This document shows, piece by piece, positions 1-9,500 of a stretch of DNA of 64,000 nucleotides. Source of the DNA: PALSA-1353 sp036267155 (GTDB lineage: Bacteria; Planctomycetota; Phycisphaerae; Tepidisphaerales; Tepidisphaeraceae). Position numbers and translations under genes: made by a program. Where the stretch lies: positions 124,001-188,000 of the forward strand of contig DATAWP010000031.1 in NCBI GenBank assembly GCA_036267155.1. Reading direction: 5' to 3'. Each line of letters begins with the position of its first letter. The stretch's first letter is position 1. The notes below the pieces were generated by a model. The model saw nothing but the letters and a program-made list of their open reading frames with translations. It was not told where the DNA came from and did not search any database.

Positions 1-464
1 TAGCCCAGACCGGTGTGGCCGTAGGTCGGCACGATTCCGAATGTGACCAGCGAACGGGGCCGATCGCCGATGACTTGGAACGCCGAATTCAAGCTTTGCT
101 GAAATACCTCGACGGGCTCGATGACGTGATCGGCGGTGACGACGGCGCAGACCGCATCCGGATCGCGCTTGTGGAGAACGGCCGCGGAAAACCCAACGGC
201 GTTGGCCGTGTCCCGGCCCATCGGCTCGCCCAGAAGATTCTCCCGGGGTAATTCCGACAGATTCTCCAAAACCCCCTTGGCATGAACGGCGCCGGTGCAA
301 ACAAAAATACGCTCCGGCGGAAGCATTCCGCGAAGACGCTGATAGCTCAACTGCAACAGGCTCTGTCCGTTAACAACCGGCAGAATCTGCTTGGGGGTAT
401 CGGCCCGTGATAATGGCCAAAGCCGCGTTCCCGATCCCCCTGCCATGATCAAGCCGTATTGCAT
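1..464 (-). CDS. manC: Mannose-1-phosphate guanylyltransferase, N-terminal part (runs off left edge)
   Basis: Makes GDP-mannose from mannose-1-phosphate and GTP, a cytoplasmic step supplying surface glycans. The first 154 codons are visible on the minus strand. Near the N-terminus are MAGGSGTRLWPLSR and then TPKQILP, the nucleotide-binding signature of ManC-type nucleotidyltransferases. Further on come GEPMGRDTANAVG and VTADHVI, also typical of the family. The ATG at 464 directly precedes QYGLIMAGG; no strong ribosome site is seen, and the only nearby upstream ATG soon meets a stop. The C-terminal half lies outside the window, so a fused isomerase domain cannot be judged. Confidence 0.9.
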   Translation of the reverse strand, partial: MQYGLIMAGGSGTRLWPLSRADTPKQILPVVNGQSLLQLSYQRLRGMLPPERIFVCTGAVHAKGVLENLSELPRENLLGEPMGRDTANAVGFSAAVLHKRDPDAVCAVVTADHVIEPVEVFQQSLNSAFQVIGDRPRSLVTFGIVPTYGHTGLG

Positions 465-520
465 CGATTCACCGAATGGTTGGTTGATCCATTCATCGTC
501 GTCCCTGGGATTAAACCAAA

Positions 521-552
521 ATTATAGCATGAATTCACTCCTGTCCTATAAT
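521..552. promoter_or_regulatory. Divergent promoter region with TATAAT on both strands
   Basis: The gap between manC (minus) and the small membrane protein gene (plus) is AT-rich. TATAAT occurs on the plus strand at 547-552, 14 nt before the plus-strand start, and on the minus strand at 521-526. No convincing -35 box accompanies either, so assignment rests on the -10 hexamers and position. Confidence 0.4.
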
Positions 553-566
553 CCGCGAAGATTCCG

Positions 567-794
567 ATGGCACTGACCTGCAATATCGACGCCAGGGGAA
601 AACGCGCACGGCTGGTCAGCGGCATCCTGTTGCTGATAGGCGCTGCGGCCGCCGCGCTGCTGGCCTGCTCCACCGGCTCAAGGCTTACATGGGTATTGGC
701 CTCGCTGATGGCCATCGCCGGGGCGTTTACAATTTTCGAAGCACGGGCCGGATGGTGCGCCCTGCGGGCGATCGGAATCAAAACGCGAATATAG
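567..794 (+). CDS. Small two-helix membrane protein
   Basis: A 75-residue protein starting MALTCNIDARGKRARL. Two hydrophobic stretches (about residues 17-34 and 40-56) suggest a helical hairpin in the inner membrane, and the end GWCALRAIGIKTRI carries the W-C-x-L-R-A pattern found at the end of small DUF2892-like membrane proteins. The N-terminal cysteine and basic segment also fit that type. It ends 4 nt before the convergent DUF3179 gene. Function unknown; the family link is from memory of the motif only. Confidence 0.6.
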   Translation: MALTCNIDARGKRARLVSGILLLIGAAAAALLACSTGSRLTWVLASLMAIAGAFTIFEARAGWCALRAIGIKTRI

Positions 795-798
795 CCGC

Positions 799-2040
799 TT
801 AGTTTCGCCGGCGATGCCGCGTGGCATGTTCCGCATCGGCATGGTGAGCATCGGGAACATCCGGCGGGGGCAGAGGGGCCAGCAGCGGAAGATCGCCGAA
901 CCACAACTCGGCCACGCTGTAATACACGTCATCCTCCACTTCGAGAGGTTGCAACTTTTTTCCCTTCAGCGGCCCGTCAACGGCGCGGCCGTCGGCCGTC
1001 CATGCGCTGCCGCTGTCCGCATCGACCATCACCGCCCGAGGAAATTTTTTGAATGTCCTGGCGGCGAATGCCGGGGCCAGGTCTTCATCAACGTGCCGAT
1101 CAAAAGCAGCCAGCGATCCGGTCATCGGATCGCGAATCAGCACCACGAGCGGATTCGCAAAATTCGCCGGCCCGGCGCCAAGATCCGCATCGAGCACCGC
1201 CGCCGGCGATGGGCCACGGATCACGGCGACCCTCGCATCCGGAGGAAGATCGGTGGCATTCTTTGGCATCGGGAAATAGGGCAACACGGGCCGCCGCGGA
1301 GCGGCTTCGCTGGGCGCTGGAGGCGCCAGGACGATCGTTTCGGGATGGGCGGCAAACCACTGAGCCCAGGTCGTTTTGATTGTTGGAATCGTGGAAATGA
1401 ATCCCGCCGGCTTTTGGCCGCGCATGGTTTGGCCGGTAATTCCGTTGATGAACTGCCCGACCCGGGCGTTGTACACCAGCAGTGTGTTGGCTGGCATGGA
1501 AACCACTTCCAATTCCTCCGCTCGAATGGATCGATCCACGCGCTCGGCCGTGGCCCAGTTGGCGAAGGGAGACCACATCAGCATCATCGGCTGGGGCTGA
1601 TTACTGCGCAGCACCAGCGGGCGGGAATAAATCGACGCGTACGGAAATGCCACCGCATCCGGCCCGTCCATCAGACCCACGACCCAGTCGTCATCGGCCA
1701 TGAACGAAGCCCGATCGGCTGAGACGAAATTCGGCCGGCCGTTGACGAGGAACGCCGTATTCGGATTCAGGGCGAAGCGATGGCCGATCAGAACGACGAT
1801 CGGCGCCAGCCCGATCAGCCACCACGCCCGCCGCTTACCGGCGATCACCAAACCAATCAGCGTGACGCACAGGATGACATCCAGCGCGATCATCGGCCCT
1901 TCGAATCGGCGGGAGAATACAATGAACTCGATTCCGTGCGGATATTGCGCCCAGGCCGGATCGATGCCATAGGCGACGACGGCCGCGGGAACGGCGGCCA
2001 AGACCAGCAGAATAAGCGGCAGAAGCACGGCTCTTACCAT
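799..2040 (-). CDS. DUF3179 domain membrane protein
   Basis: About 413 residues. The N-terminus has a hydrophobic anchor (about residues 2-24) and two further hydrophobic segments (about 48-66 and 71-90). The rest is a soluble domain; the C-terminal third, with DPMTGSLAAFDRHVDEDL, a tryptophan in SAWTADGRAVDGPLKG and a final W-F-G segment, resembles DUF3179, a domain of unknown function common in planctomycetes. I chose the ATG at 2040 because it immediately precedes the hydrophobic anchor; an upstream ATG at 2079 would overlap the divergent dehydrogenase gene. Role unknown. Confidence 0.75.
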   Translation of the reverse strand: MVRAVLLPLILLVLAAVPAAVVAYGIDPAWAQYPHGIEFIVFSRRFEGPMIALDVILCVTLIGLVIAGKRRAWWLIGLAPIVVLIGHRFALNPNTAFLVNGRPNFVSADRASFMADDDWVVGLMDGPDAVAFPYASIYSRPLVLRSNQPQPMMLMWSPFANWATAERVDRSIRAEELEVVSMPANTLLVYNARVGQFINGITGQTMRGQKPAGFISTIPTIKTTWAQWFAAHPETIVLAPPAPSEAAPRRPVLPYFPMPKNATDLPPDARVAVIRGPSPAAVLDADLGAGPANFANPLVVLIRDPMTGSLAAFDRHVDEDLAPAFAARTFKKFPRAVMVDADSGSAWTADGRAVDGPLKGKKLQPLEVEDDVYYSVAELWFGDLPLLAPLPPPDVPDAHHADAEHATRHRRRN

Positions 2041-2072
2041 ATCGCCAGGTGGGACGATGGTACACTTCTCGC

Positions 2073-3029
2073 ATGACACAAGGCTATGTTCCCGTGGTTA
2101 TCGTGGCCGAGGGCTCCGATCCCCGCCCTTTACAATGGCTGAAGGAGCGCGCTCGCGTGGTGGAGATTGCGCCCAGCGACCCGGCTTTTTTTGATCGGCT
2201 TGCCGACGCGGAGGGATTGCTCGTGCGCACCTATACCAAGGTCAATGCCGCACTGCTCGATCGGGCGCCGAAGCTGAAAGTCGTCGGACGCGGCGGCGTG
2301 GGGTTGGAGAATATCGATGTCGCCGAGTGCCGCAAACGCGATATCAAAGTGGTTTATACTCCCGATGCCAACACGCTGGCCGTGGGGGATTTTGTTTTTG
2401 GGTATCTGCTGCAGTTGCTGCGGCCGTGGGAATTTTTTCGCGATGCGGTCTATCCGCCGAAGGAATTCAAGCGCATTCGCGATACGGTCCGGGGCCGGCA
2501 ACTCAACGAGCTGACCATCGGCATCCTCGGCATGGGACGCGTGGGCCGGCGCGTCGGGCACGTCGCCGCCGGCGGATTTGGAATGCGGGTTATTTACAAC
2601 GATCTGCTGCAGATTTCCGGATTGGATTTCCCCGCCAGCGCTGTCGATAAGCCGACGCTGTATCGCGAGGCGGATATTCTGACGATTCACGTAGACATGA
2701 AGCCGGGAAACGAAAACCTGGTCGGACGAGAGCAATTGGCGCTGCTGAAGCCGACGGCGGTGGTGATCAACACCAGCCGCGGCGAGGTTCTGGACGCGGC
2801 GGCGCTGGCGGATGCGGTGCGGGAAAAGCGAATTTTCGCGGCGGCGCTGGATGTTTTTTCGCCCGAGCCGCCCGCGGCGGATTTCCCGCTGTTGAAACTC
2901 GATCGTGTCCTGCTGACGCCGCATTTAGCGGCCCGGACGGCCACGGCCATGGAAAACATGGGCTGGGTGGTACGCGACGTGATGGCGGTTTTGGAAGGGA
3001 CAGCGCCGAAATATCCGGCGCCGAGTTAA
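2073..3029 (+). CDS. D-isomer specific 2-hydroxyacid dehydrogenase (SerA-like, no ACT domain)
   Basis: NAD-dependent oxidoreductase of 318 residues. The Rossmann motif is GILGMGRVGRRVG in the middle. The catalytic Arg is in NTSRGEVLD, the catalytic Glu in FSPEPP and the His in LTPHLAART. The protein lacks the C-terminal regulatory domain of long SerA enzymes, so it could be a phosphoglycerate dehydrogenase or a glyoxylate/hydroxypyruvate-type reductase; the sequence does not decide. The start at 2073 gives MTQGYVPVVIV, a normal catalytic-domain beginning, and leaves 32 nt to the divergent DUF3179 gene. Confidence 0.88.
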   Translation: MTQGYVPVVIVAEGSDPRPLQWLKERARVVEIAPSDPAFFDRLADAEGLLVRTYTKVNAALLDRAPKLKVVGRGGVGLENIDVAECRKRDIKVVYTPDANTLAVGDFVFGYLLQLLRPWEFFRDAVYPPKEFKRIRDTVRGRQLNELTIGILGMGRVGRRVGHVAAGGFGMRVIYNDLLQISGLDFPASAVDKPTLYREADILTIHVDMKPGNENLVGREQLALLKPTAVVINTSRGEVLDAAALADAVREKRIFAAALDVFSPEPPAADFPLLKLDRVLLTPHLAARTATAMENMGWVVRDVMAVLEGTAPKYPAPS

Positions 3030-3030
3030 G

Positions 3031-3106
3031 CTTTTAGCCGCGTCGCTTGCGACGCGAGATTCGGCGAGCGAAAGAAATCTCGCGTCGCAAGCGACGCGGC
3101 TAAAAG
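3031..3106. repeat. 31-bp perfect inverted repeat made of two hairpins (BIME-like)
   Basis: The arms at 3031-3061 and 3076-3106 are exact reverse complements separated by 14 nt. Each arm itself contains a small palindrome (CGCGTCGC, 2-nt loop, GCGACGCG). Paired REP-type palindromes next to a RAYT gene are the known arrangement for REP/BIME elements. The right arm ends at the GGAG that probably serves as ribosome site for the transposase reading frame. Confidence 0.85.
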
Positions 3107-3117
3107 GAGATTGCGAG

Positions 3118-3711
3118 ATGATCCTCGCCACGCATGCCATTTTCAGCGCTTATGGGTTCTGGCTCCCCAACGATCCACGCGGCTCATGGTCAACCTTCGT
3201 CGCATCCTGGGAACTGTTCAAATACGGCCCGGCGACGACGGTCTCAACACGCCGCTCCATCGCCCACCAGCCGCACGATACACAATTGCGCCGAGCGGCG
3301 AAATCAGCGTTGACCTTTCCTCCCTTCCAATTCAACGGCATCCAGGCAAGGGCGATCGCACGCGGATTTGCAACGGCGGTTCGCGACGGTGGATATGGGA
3401 TCTATGCCTGTTCCATTCTTCCAGACCACATTCATGTTGTGATAGCACGCCATGGCTGACCTGCAAGAAATATTGTCGCGCATCTGAAATCAGCCGCAAT
3501 GATGCAGCTACGGAAGGAATCGCTGCATCCGTTTCAAACGGTTTTGGGTCTGGATGAGCGATGGCCATCTCCCTGGGTACGGAGATGTTGGACTGTTTTT
3601 CTCAATTCACCCGCCGATGTGTTTCGAGCGATCCGCTACGTCCAGAACAATCCGTTGAAAGAGGGCCATCGCCGACAGGTTTGGTCGTTTGTGATCCGGT
3701 ATGATGCATGA
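3118..3711 (+). pseudogene. REP-associated tyrosine transposase (RAYT, IS200/Y1 type), interrupted by TGA
   Basis: 197 codons in one frame with a single in-frame TGA at 3457-3459. Before the stop is SILPDHIHVVIARH, carrying the HUH-type metal-binding histidines (HIH). After it the same frame reads PARNIVAHLKSAA and AIRYVQNNPLKEG, both typical of RAYTs. The stop sits where family members usually have an Arg-rich stretch, so a single CGA to TGA change would explain it. Other genes here use TGA as a normal stop, so recoding is unlikely. It lies directly after the paired palindrome, its presumed substrate. Confidence 0.8.
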
Positions 3712-3738
3712 AATACAACGCATGAAGGAGACAACGAA

Positions 3739-4155
3739 ATGCAAAATGACGTTCGCATGACGGTCGTTCCGCGAGCCGGCCGGCAAACCGCCAGCGGCGG
3801 CTCCAATTGGGAGCCGAAGATGGGATATTCCCGCGCCGTGCGCAGCGGTGGTTACATCGCCGTTTCCGGAACCGTCGGCGTAAACGCCGATGGGAAATAT
3901 CCTTCTGGCATCGGCGAGCAAACCCGGCGATCGCTGCGGATTATCCAGACGGCCATCGAAGCCCTCGGCGGCAAAATCGAGCACGTCATCCGCACCCGGA
4001 TGTTCGTCACCGACGTCTCCAAGTGGGAAGAGGTGGCACAGGTCCATGGAGAGGTTTTCAGCGAAATTCGGCCGGCAACGGCCATCATTGAGGTCGCACG
4101 ACTGATCGATCCCGGAGCGAAGATCGAGATCGAAGCCGATGCCCTCGTCCCGTGA
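3739..4155 (+). CDS. RidA/YjgF family protein (enamine/imine deaminase-like)
   Basis: 138 residues. The sequence GYSRAVRSGGYIAVSGTVG, the central TAIEALGGKIEHVIRTRMFV and the end ATAIIEVARLIDPGAKIEIEADALV follow the RidA/UK114 fold, including the Arg of RTRMFV and the Glu near the C-terminus that bind imine substrates in this family. Such proteins hydrolyse reactive enamines/imines released by PLP enzymes in the cytoplasm. GGAG stands 9 nt before the ATG. It ends 3 nt before the convergent small gene. Confidence 0.9.
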   Translation: MQNDVRMTVVPRAGRQTASGGSNWEPKMGYSRAVRSGGYIAVSGTVGVNADGKYPSGIGEQTRRSLRIIQTAIEALGGKIEHVIRTRMFVTDVSKWEEVAQVHGEVFSEIRPATAIIEVARLIDPGAKIEIEADALVP

Positions 4156-4158
4156 GAA

Positions 4159-4440
4159 TCAGATCCGATAGGTGACGGTGACGCTGCGGATTTTTGCGCC
4201 GCCGACGGCGGCGGACAGATCGGGCACCGCGCGTTTTGGCGGCAACTTCACGATGGTGTCGCGGCCCTCGCGGCGGACGTTCAGCAGAACGGTCGCCCGT
4301 GGGCCGACGATGACGCTTTTGCCGCGCAGGTCCCGCAGCTTTCGAGGGCCTACGAGGCGGCGCATTCGTCCCATGAAACAGCCCGCCTCGAAGATGTCCA
4401 CCCAGCATTGGCACTGGGCCGAAGGGTCGATTCGATCCAT
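4159..4440 (-). CDS. Hypothetical protein, 93 residues
   Basis: Starts MDRIDPSAQCQCWVDIFEAG. The start at 4440 is well supported by GGAAGGAG 6 nt upstream. The C-terminal half is basic with alternating hydrophobic positions (KSVIVGPRATVLLNVRREG, then a strand-like end VTVTYRI), suggesting a small beta-rich domain. No family recognised. It diverges from the LuxR-type regulator gene, with 86 nt between the starts, so the two may share a control region. Confidence 0.6.
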   Translation of the reverse strand: MDRIDPSAQCQCWVDIFEAGCFMGRMRRLVGPRKLRDLRGKSVIVGPRATVLLNVRREGRDTIVKLPPKRAVPDLSAAVGGAKIRSVTVTYRI

Positions 4441-4526
4441 GAATAACTCCTTCCCGCGGTGTTCAGTTCTGCCGCGGGAAGGTATATTGGTAACGGATCC
4501 CAAGTCGGCCGTTCAATTCGCCTATT

Positions 4527-4898
4527 GTGGTGATGCTCATGCGGGAGAAAAAAAATCCTCGTCTGGGCGACGTGGGGGCGCTGGTGCGAGCGTCGAAATC
4601 AGTTCGCGCGTTGCCCGCCGGCGACAGCGTGAAACGCCGCCGCCGACTGGTGGCGATGTTCTGCTCGATGCTGGGCGAACAGTTGCTGGACGGCAAACCA
4701 CAGGTACGCGGCAGCGAACCCTTGTCACGCCGCGAGCGGCAAACGCTGGAGCTTTTACTGGCCGGCGATGCTGAAAAACAGATCGCATCCCGCCTGACCA
4801 TCAGCCGCCATACCGTGCATGTTTACGTGAAATCGCTTTACAAGCGATTCGGCGTGAGCAGCCGGGGGGAATTGCTGGCGCGGTGGGTGCGGTGGTGA
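4527..4898 (+). CDS. Small LuxR/GerE-type HTH regulator
   Basis: 123 residues if the GTG at 4527 is used; ATG codons at 4533 and 4539 are alternatives. The C-terminal 60 residues form a LuxR-type DNA-binding domain: LSRRERQTLELLLAGD, then QIASRLTISRHTVHVYVKSL (recognition helix) and YKRFGVSSRGELLARW. The N-terminal 65 residues are basic and too short for a receiver or ligand domain, so this is a near-minimal HTH protein whose input signal is unknown. It diverges from the 93-residue protein gene. Confidence 0.8.
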   Translation: MVMLMREKKNPRLGDVGALVRASKSVRALPAGDSVKRRRRLVAMFCSMLGEQLLDGKPQVRGSEPLSRRERQTLELLLAGDAEKQIASRLTISRHTVHVYVKSLYKRFGVSSRGELLARWVRW

Positions 4899-4988
4899 GA
4901 TTCGACCCAATTCACCTAAATAGGTGAACACAGATTGTGTACGGTTTAGCCATTTTACGCGGCGGCACAGAGCGTGAATCGCAAGGGT

Positions 4989-5186
4989 TCAAGTAATTTC
5001 CGCACTCGAGATGCCGGCATCAGCGAGGCGGAAATGTTGGAGTCGGCTGTCAGCCAGGGAGCTGGGCTGGAGCGAAATAGCAACGTCCGCCGCGCATTCG
5101 GGACAGCGGCCGGTGCGTGAGAGGCCGCGGAGGTTGTACCCGCAGGCGCGGCAAAGGACATCGCGGTCGATGGTGGCCTCGGCCAT
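4989..5186 (-). CDS. Small zinc-ribbon protein (CxxCGYNLRGL type)
   Basis: 65 residues beginning MAEATIDRDVLCRACGYNLR. It carries C-x2-C ... C-x2-C (LCRACGYNLRGL and GRCPECAADV), the zinc ribbon often found at the N-terminus of planctomycete proteins. Here the protein stops about 30 residues after the ribbon, so it is either a stand-alone ribbon or a shortened relative. The start is 101 nt from the divergent GT39 gene. Function unknown. Confidence 0.6.
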   Translation of the reverse strand: MAEATIDRDVLCRACGYNLRGLSRTGRCPECAADVAISLQPSSLADSRLQHFRLADAGISSAEIT

Positions 5187-5287
5187 GCGCGGGAATTGTA
5201 CCGAGTTGCCCGAGAATAACGGTGGCGCAACGATCGGTCCGGGAATCCCGTTGGTTTTCGCCATCGTCGCGCGGTACTTTGGCCAGC

Positions 5288-6529
5288 GTGAGCGAAATAA
5301 GCGAGCGGTCGGCCTGGGTCGCGCTGGCGGTGGTGGTGCTGGTGGGGCTTGGGGTGCGGATGGGATGGGGGCTGCGGCAAGCCAGCGATGAGAACTCCAT
5401 CGAACGGCTGCCGGATCAAAGGGAATATCTCGATCTCGGTAAACATATTTTCGGCGCGGACGGATTGTCGATGGCTGATCCGCGGTTCGGGCAGACGGTC
5501 TATGCGTACCGCACGCCGGGGTATCCGTTTTTGATCGGGTGCTTGGGGGGCAGGCCGAGGATCGTGCGGGTCGTTCAGGCGATATTGGATTCGAGCACGG
5601 TGTTGGCGATTTTTCTTTTGGCGCGGCGATGGCTCTCGGCGCGCGGGGCGGTCTTGGCGGCGGGATTGGTGGCGGTGAATCCATATCTCATCTTTTTCAG
5701 CGGCCTGATTCTTTCGGAAACGCTTTTTACGGCGATGTTGTGCTGGGGGATGGCGCTGCTGGTGCTGAGCGATGGACCCTGGCCGCGGGATGGGGGAAAG
5801 CGGGTGGCGTGGCTGGCGGGGGGAATTATTTTGGCGCTGGCGATTTTGGTGCGGCCGGGGGCGATCCTGATTCCGGTTGTGATCGGTTGCGGGGCGGCGC
5901 TGGTGAACCGGGACGTTCAGCGGGCGTACCGATCAAAGTGGGCGTTGCCGGTGGGGGCGACGATGCTGCTGTTTACGGGGTTGGTGCTTTTTCCGTGGGC
6001 GGCGAGGAATCGGTGGGTTGTCGGGGCTTGGGTTTGGACCAGCACCAACGACGGGATTACGCGATACGACGGGTTCAATCCGGATGCGACAGGGGCGAGC
6101 GATCAACGGTTCGTCCAATCGATGCCGTGGACGAGCGATATGCCGGAAGTTGCCCGCTCGCGCTATTTTGGGCGGCTGGCCGATGATTGGATATTCGCGC
6201 ACCCGTGGGAATCGGTGAAACTGGCGGTGGTGAAGATCGGGCGAACGTGGAGTCCGATGCCCCTGAGCCGGGAATATGGGGGGCAGTGGATTTATCGGGC
6301 GGTGGGGCTGACATACGGGGTGGGATTTGATGTGCTGATCCTGATCGGGTTGTGGAGATTGAGTCTGGCGGGATCGGTCAAGCGGTTTTTGCTGCTGCCG
6401 GCGGTATATTTTACCATTGCAGCCGCGTTATCGGTCGGTTCACTTCGTTATCGCATCCCGGCGGTGGGGCCGATGGCTATTGTTGCGGCCAGCGCGGTTT
6501 GCTCCAGCCGCGTTCGATTAACGATGTAG
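5288..6529 (+). CDS. Polytopic membrane glycosyltransferase, GT39/ArnT-like
   Basis: 413 residues from a GTG at 5288. The N-terminus is a membrane helix (AWVALAVVVLVGLGVRMGW) followed by a loop with acidic residues (SDENSIERLPDQREYLDLG), the pattern of lipid-phosphate-sugar-dependent glycosyltransferases, whose first periplasmic loop carries a D/E pair. Then TPGYPFLIG and many further helices. It probably moves a sugar from a polyprenyl-phosphate donor to an envelope acceptor. The following AsmA-like gene starts 5 nt after its stop, so the two are probably translated together. The start is uncertain; no clear ribosome site. Confidence 0.78.
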   Translation: MSEISERSAWVALAVVVLVGLGVRMGWGLRQASDENSIERLPDQREYLDLGKHIFGADGLSMADPRFGQTVYAYRTPGYPFLIGCLGGRPRIVRVVQAILDSSTVLAIFLLARRWLSARGAVLAAGLVAVNPYLIFFSGLILSETLFTAMLCWGMALLVLSDGPWPRDGGKRVAWLAGGIILALAILVRPGAILIPVVIGCGAALVNRDVQRAYRSKWALPVGATMLLFTGLVLFPWAARNRWVVGAWVWTSTNDGITRYDGFNPDATGASDQRFVQSMPWTSDMPEVARSRYFGRLADDWIFAHPWESVKLAVVKIGRTWSPMPLSREYGGQWIYRAVGLTYGVGFDVLILIGLWRLSLAGSVKRFLLLPAVYFTIAAALSVGSLRYRIPAVGPMAIVAASAVCSSRVRLTM

Positions 6530-6534
6530 TAGTT

Positions 6535-9500
6535 ATGCTCGTCAATCCCGAGCGTCTATTCGAGAGAAGCTGGAGGCCGCGTCATCCGCTGCGCCGCCGG
6601 CACTGCGCCGGGCGGCGGTGGGGAATGTCCTGCCTGCTGCTGGTCCTCTCGTTCATCATTTTCGGATACATCTATCTCACCGACGCCCAGCGCGTTCGGG
6701 TGATGGCCAGCGCTTATCTTTCGGACCTGCTCGGGGGCGAGGTGACGATCGGCAAGGCGAATCTTTCGGTCTTCGAGGGGTTGCGTCTGGATGATGTGAC
6801 GCTGCGGGTGGATCAGACCAACCGGCCCGATTCGATCATCTTTCACGCGCGGACGTGCATGATCCGCTACCACCCGACACAGTTGCTGGCGGGTCAACTG
6901 GCAGCGACGCAGATCGTCGCGATCGATCCGGTCGTGCTGCTGGTGGAAGACCGCGACACCCAACGGTGGAATTATCAGCGGATGTGGCATGGCCGGGGAC
7001 CGGCCGGGCGACGGCGGACCAGCGGCGCCAGCGGGCCGCTCGTGCTTCCGCAGATCATCCTGCGCGACGCGGAAGTCGCGTACATGGAAATGCACCAAGG
7101 CAACATCGTTCCCATCGGCTGGTACAGCATCGAAGGCAGTCTCAATCCCAATCCCGACGAAGCGGACCGATACGATTTTCAATTGCAGAGCCGCGGGCGC
7201 GAATCGCTGGGGCCCAGCGTCGATGGGACCATCCGCACCGACGGCGGAATTTCAGTGGCGAGGCTGAGGAATTTCACGTTCGGGCCGGATATCAAGACGA
7301 TGCTCCTGTCGCAGCCGCGGCAATGGTGCGAATGGCATCAGCTTCAGGGCCGGATCGACGTGCCGGAGATGGTTTACAATCCGAATCCCGGCGGGAGCGG
7401 GCCGCTGTTCCGGGCGGAACTGGACCTCAGCGACGTGGAGATGGCGCTGCATCCGCAGGAGTGGATGACGCGCGAGCAGAACCAGCGCGTGCAGCTCTTC
7501 CACGACCTGCTGGATATGGCGCAGTCGCGGCATTGGCTTTCGACGGCGTGCGTGCAAACCCTGCGGCGATTAAGCACGCCCGAGCCGATCCATTTTGGAC
7601 AAGTTTCCGGGAACATGGTCTTCACCGAAAAGGGGATTGAGCTGAAAGACATCAGCGGGAAGGTGGAAAACAACTGGTTTAACGTGGATGGGAAAATTGA
7701 CGGCTATTCGCCGGATGCGCCGGCGAAGCTGACGATTTCATCGGTGATCGGCCACGATCTGGAGATTCCGGAGCTGTCGCCGGATTATCTGGGCTCGCTG
7801 CCCAAGGACGTTCAGGACGTGATGGAGCGTCTTCATCCGCGGGGGACGTGCGGCATGAAGATGGTGATCGAGCGCACCGAGCCGGGAGGCAAGGCCGACG
7901 TGAGCGGCCAGATCGACATCCGCGACGGACAATTCCGCTTCAGCGAATTTCCGTATCCGGTACAGCGCGTGAGCGGGCAAATCCTGATCGGGGACGATCC
8001 CATCGCAAAGATGCGCGGCCTGCGGATCTTGAACGTGCAGGGGCACGGCCCGGCCGACGGACCCAACGCCAACGCGGTGATTTATATCAATGGATTCGTC
8101 GGCCCGCTGGAAGGCCCATCGGGGGTTTCGCTGGAGGTACACGGAAGCAACATCGTTCTCGATCCGGTGCTTCGCAGCGCGCTGCCTCCGCCGGCCACTA
8201 GCGCGCTGGAACTTTTCGACCCGGACGGCGAAGGGCTGTACCCCAGGGCCGACGGCGATTTTTCGTGTCAAATCGAACGGGCGATCGGACCGCATAAACC
8301 GTGGATGGTCGATACCGACGTCAATTTCTACGACGCAGAGGGCAAGCTGGTGGCGTTCCCTTATCCGGTGAAGCACCTGAGCGGGCGGCTGGAAGTCCGC
8401 GAGGGGCATCTGAACATCGTGAACGCCCGGGCGCGTCACGGCGATGCGACGATCGGGATCGAAGGGATCGTGCGGTGGAAGAGTCACGATGCGCCGCCGA
8501 GCACGCAACCGTACGGGCCGGATTTGCGCATCACGGCCAGCAATCTGCCAATCGACGACGACCTGATCAACGCGATGCCAGCGCGGCAGCGGGCGTGGGT
8601 GCAACGGGCGGGCATTTCGGGAAAGTTGGATGTGTCGGGGCACGTCTTTCCAAATACCGGCGATGCGCGCGGCCCGGATGTGAAATATGTCTTCGATGCC
8701 TCGCTTCATGATGCGGCGGTCCAACCAGGCGGAGGGGAAGCGGCGATGTCGGGGCTGAGCGGCCGGCTGCGCCTAACGCCGAGCCAACTCGAGTTGACGG
8801 ACTTGTCGGGCGTCCGCGGGCAAAGCGCCGTGGCCGGGCATGTGCTGGTCGACTGGGCGCGCGGAGAGCCGAAAATCTCCGTCTCGGCATCGGCGAGGAA
8901 TCTTGAATTGGTCCCGTCGCTCTACGAGATGTTGCCGGAAGCTGCTCGCGCGGGTTGGGAAGCGGTCAAACCGCAGGGGACGATTGATGCAAAGCTGGAA
9001 TATTCGGCGACGATGGGCGGCCCGCCGGACCATCTGGAACTGCACGTCACGCCGCGCGATCTGTCGGTGACGCCGCGGGCGGCGCCGTATCGGCTCGATC
9101 ATTTGCAGGGGGAGATTTCGGTTTTTCCGGATCGGGTGATCCTCAGCGATTTGCAGGCGACGCACGGCAATGCGCGGATTTCCATTTCCGGGCGGGGTGA
9201 TTTGGGCCAGCGGCCGGTGTGGAACCTGAAGTTGTCGGCGAGTCATTTGACGGTGGATGATGAGTTGCTGGCAGCGCTGCCGAGTTCCGTCGGCGATGTG
9301 CTGAAGGCGTTGAAAGTCCGCGGAAACATCGGGGTGGACTTGTCGAAGCTGGCGTATTGGCCCAGCGGTCAGGGGACAGAGCAGCCGGCCAATACCGGGG
9401 CAGATGTGGATTTCGCGGCCAAGATCGTGATGCAGGGTGCGTCGCTGGATATGGGTATACCGGCCACGGACATTCAAGGGGATATCGACCTGGCTGGGCT

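Noticed and set aside
814..1722. A 302-codon plus-strand open frame
   Set aside because: Antisense to the DUF3179 gene; composition is Arg/His-rich as in antisense frames of GC-rich genes.
3457..3459. TGA recoding as an amino acid
   Set aside because: TGA is a normal stop in several intact genes here (for example purF and gatA), so the internal TGAs in the RAYT and toxin genes are better seen as mutations.
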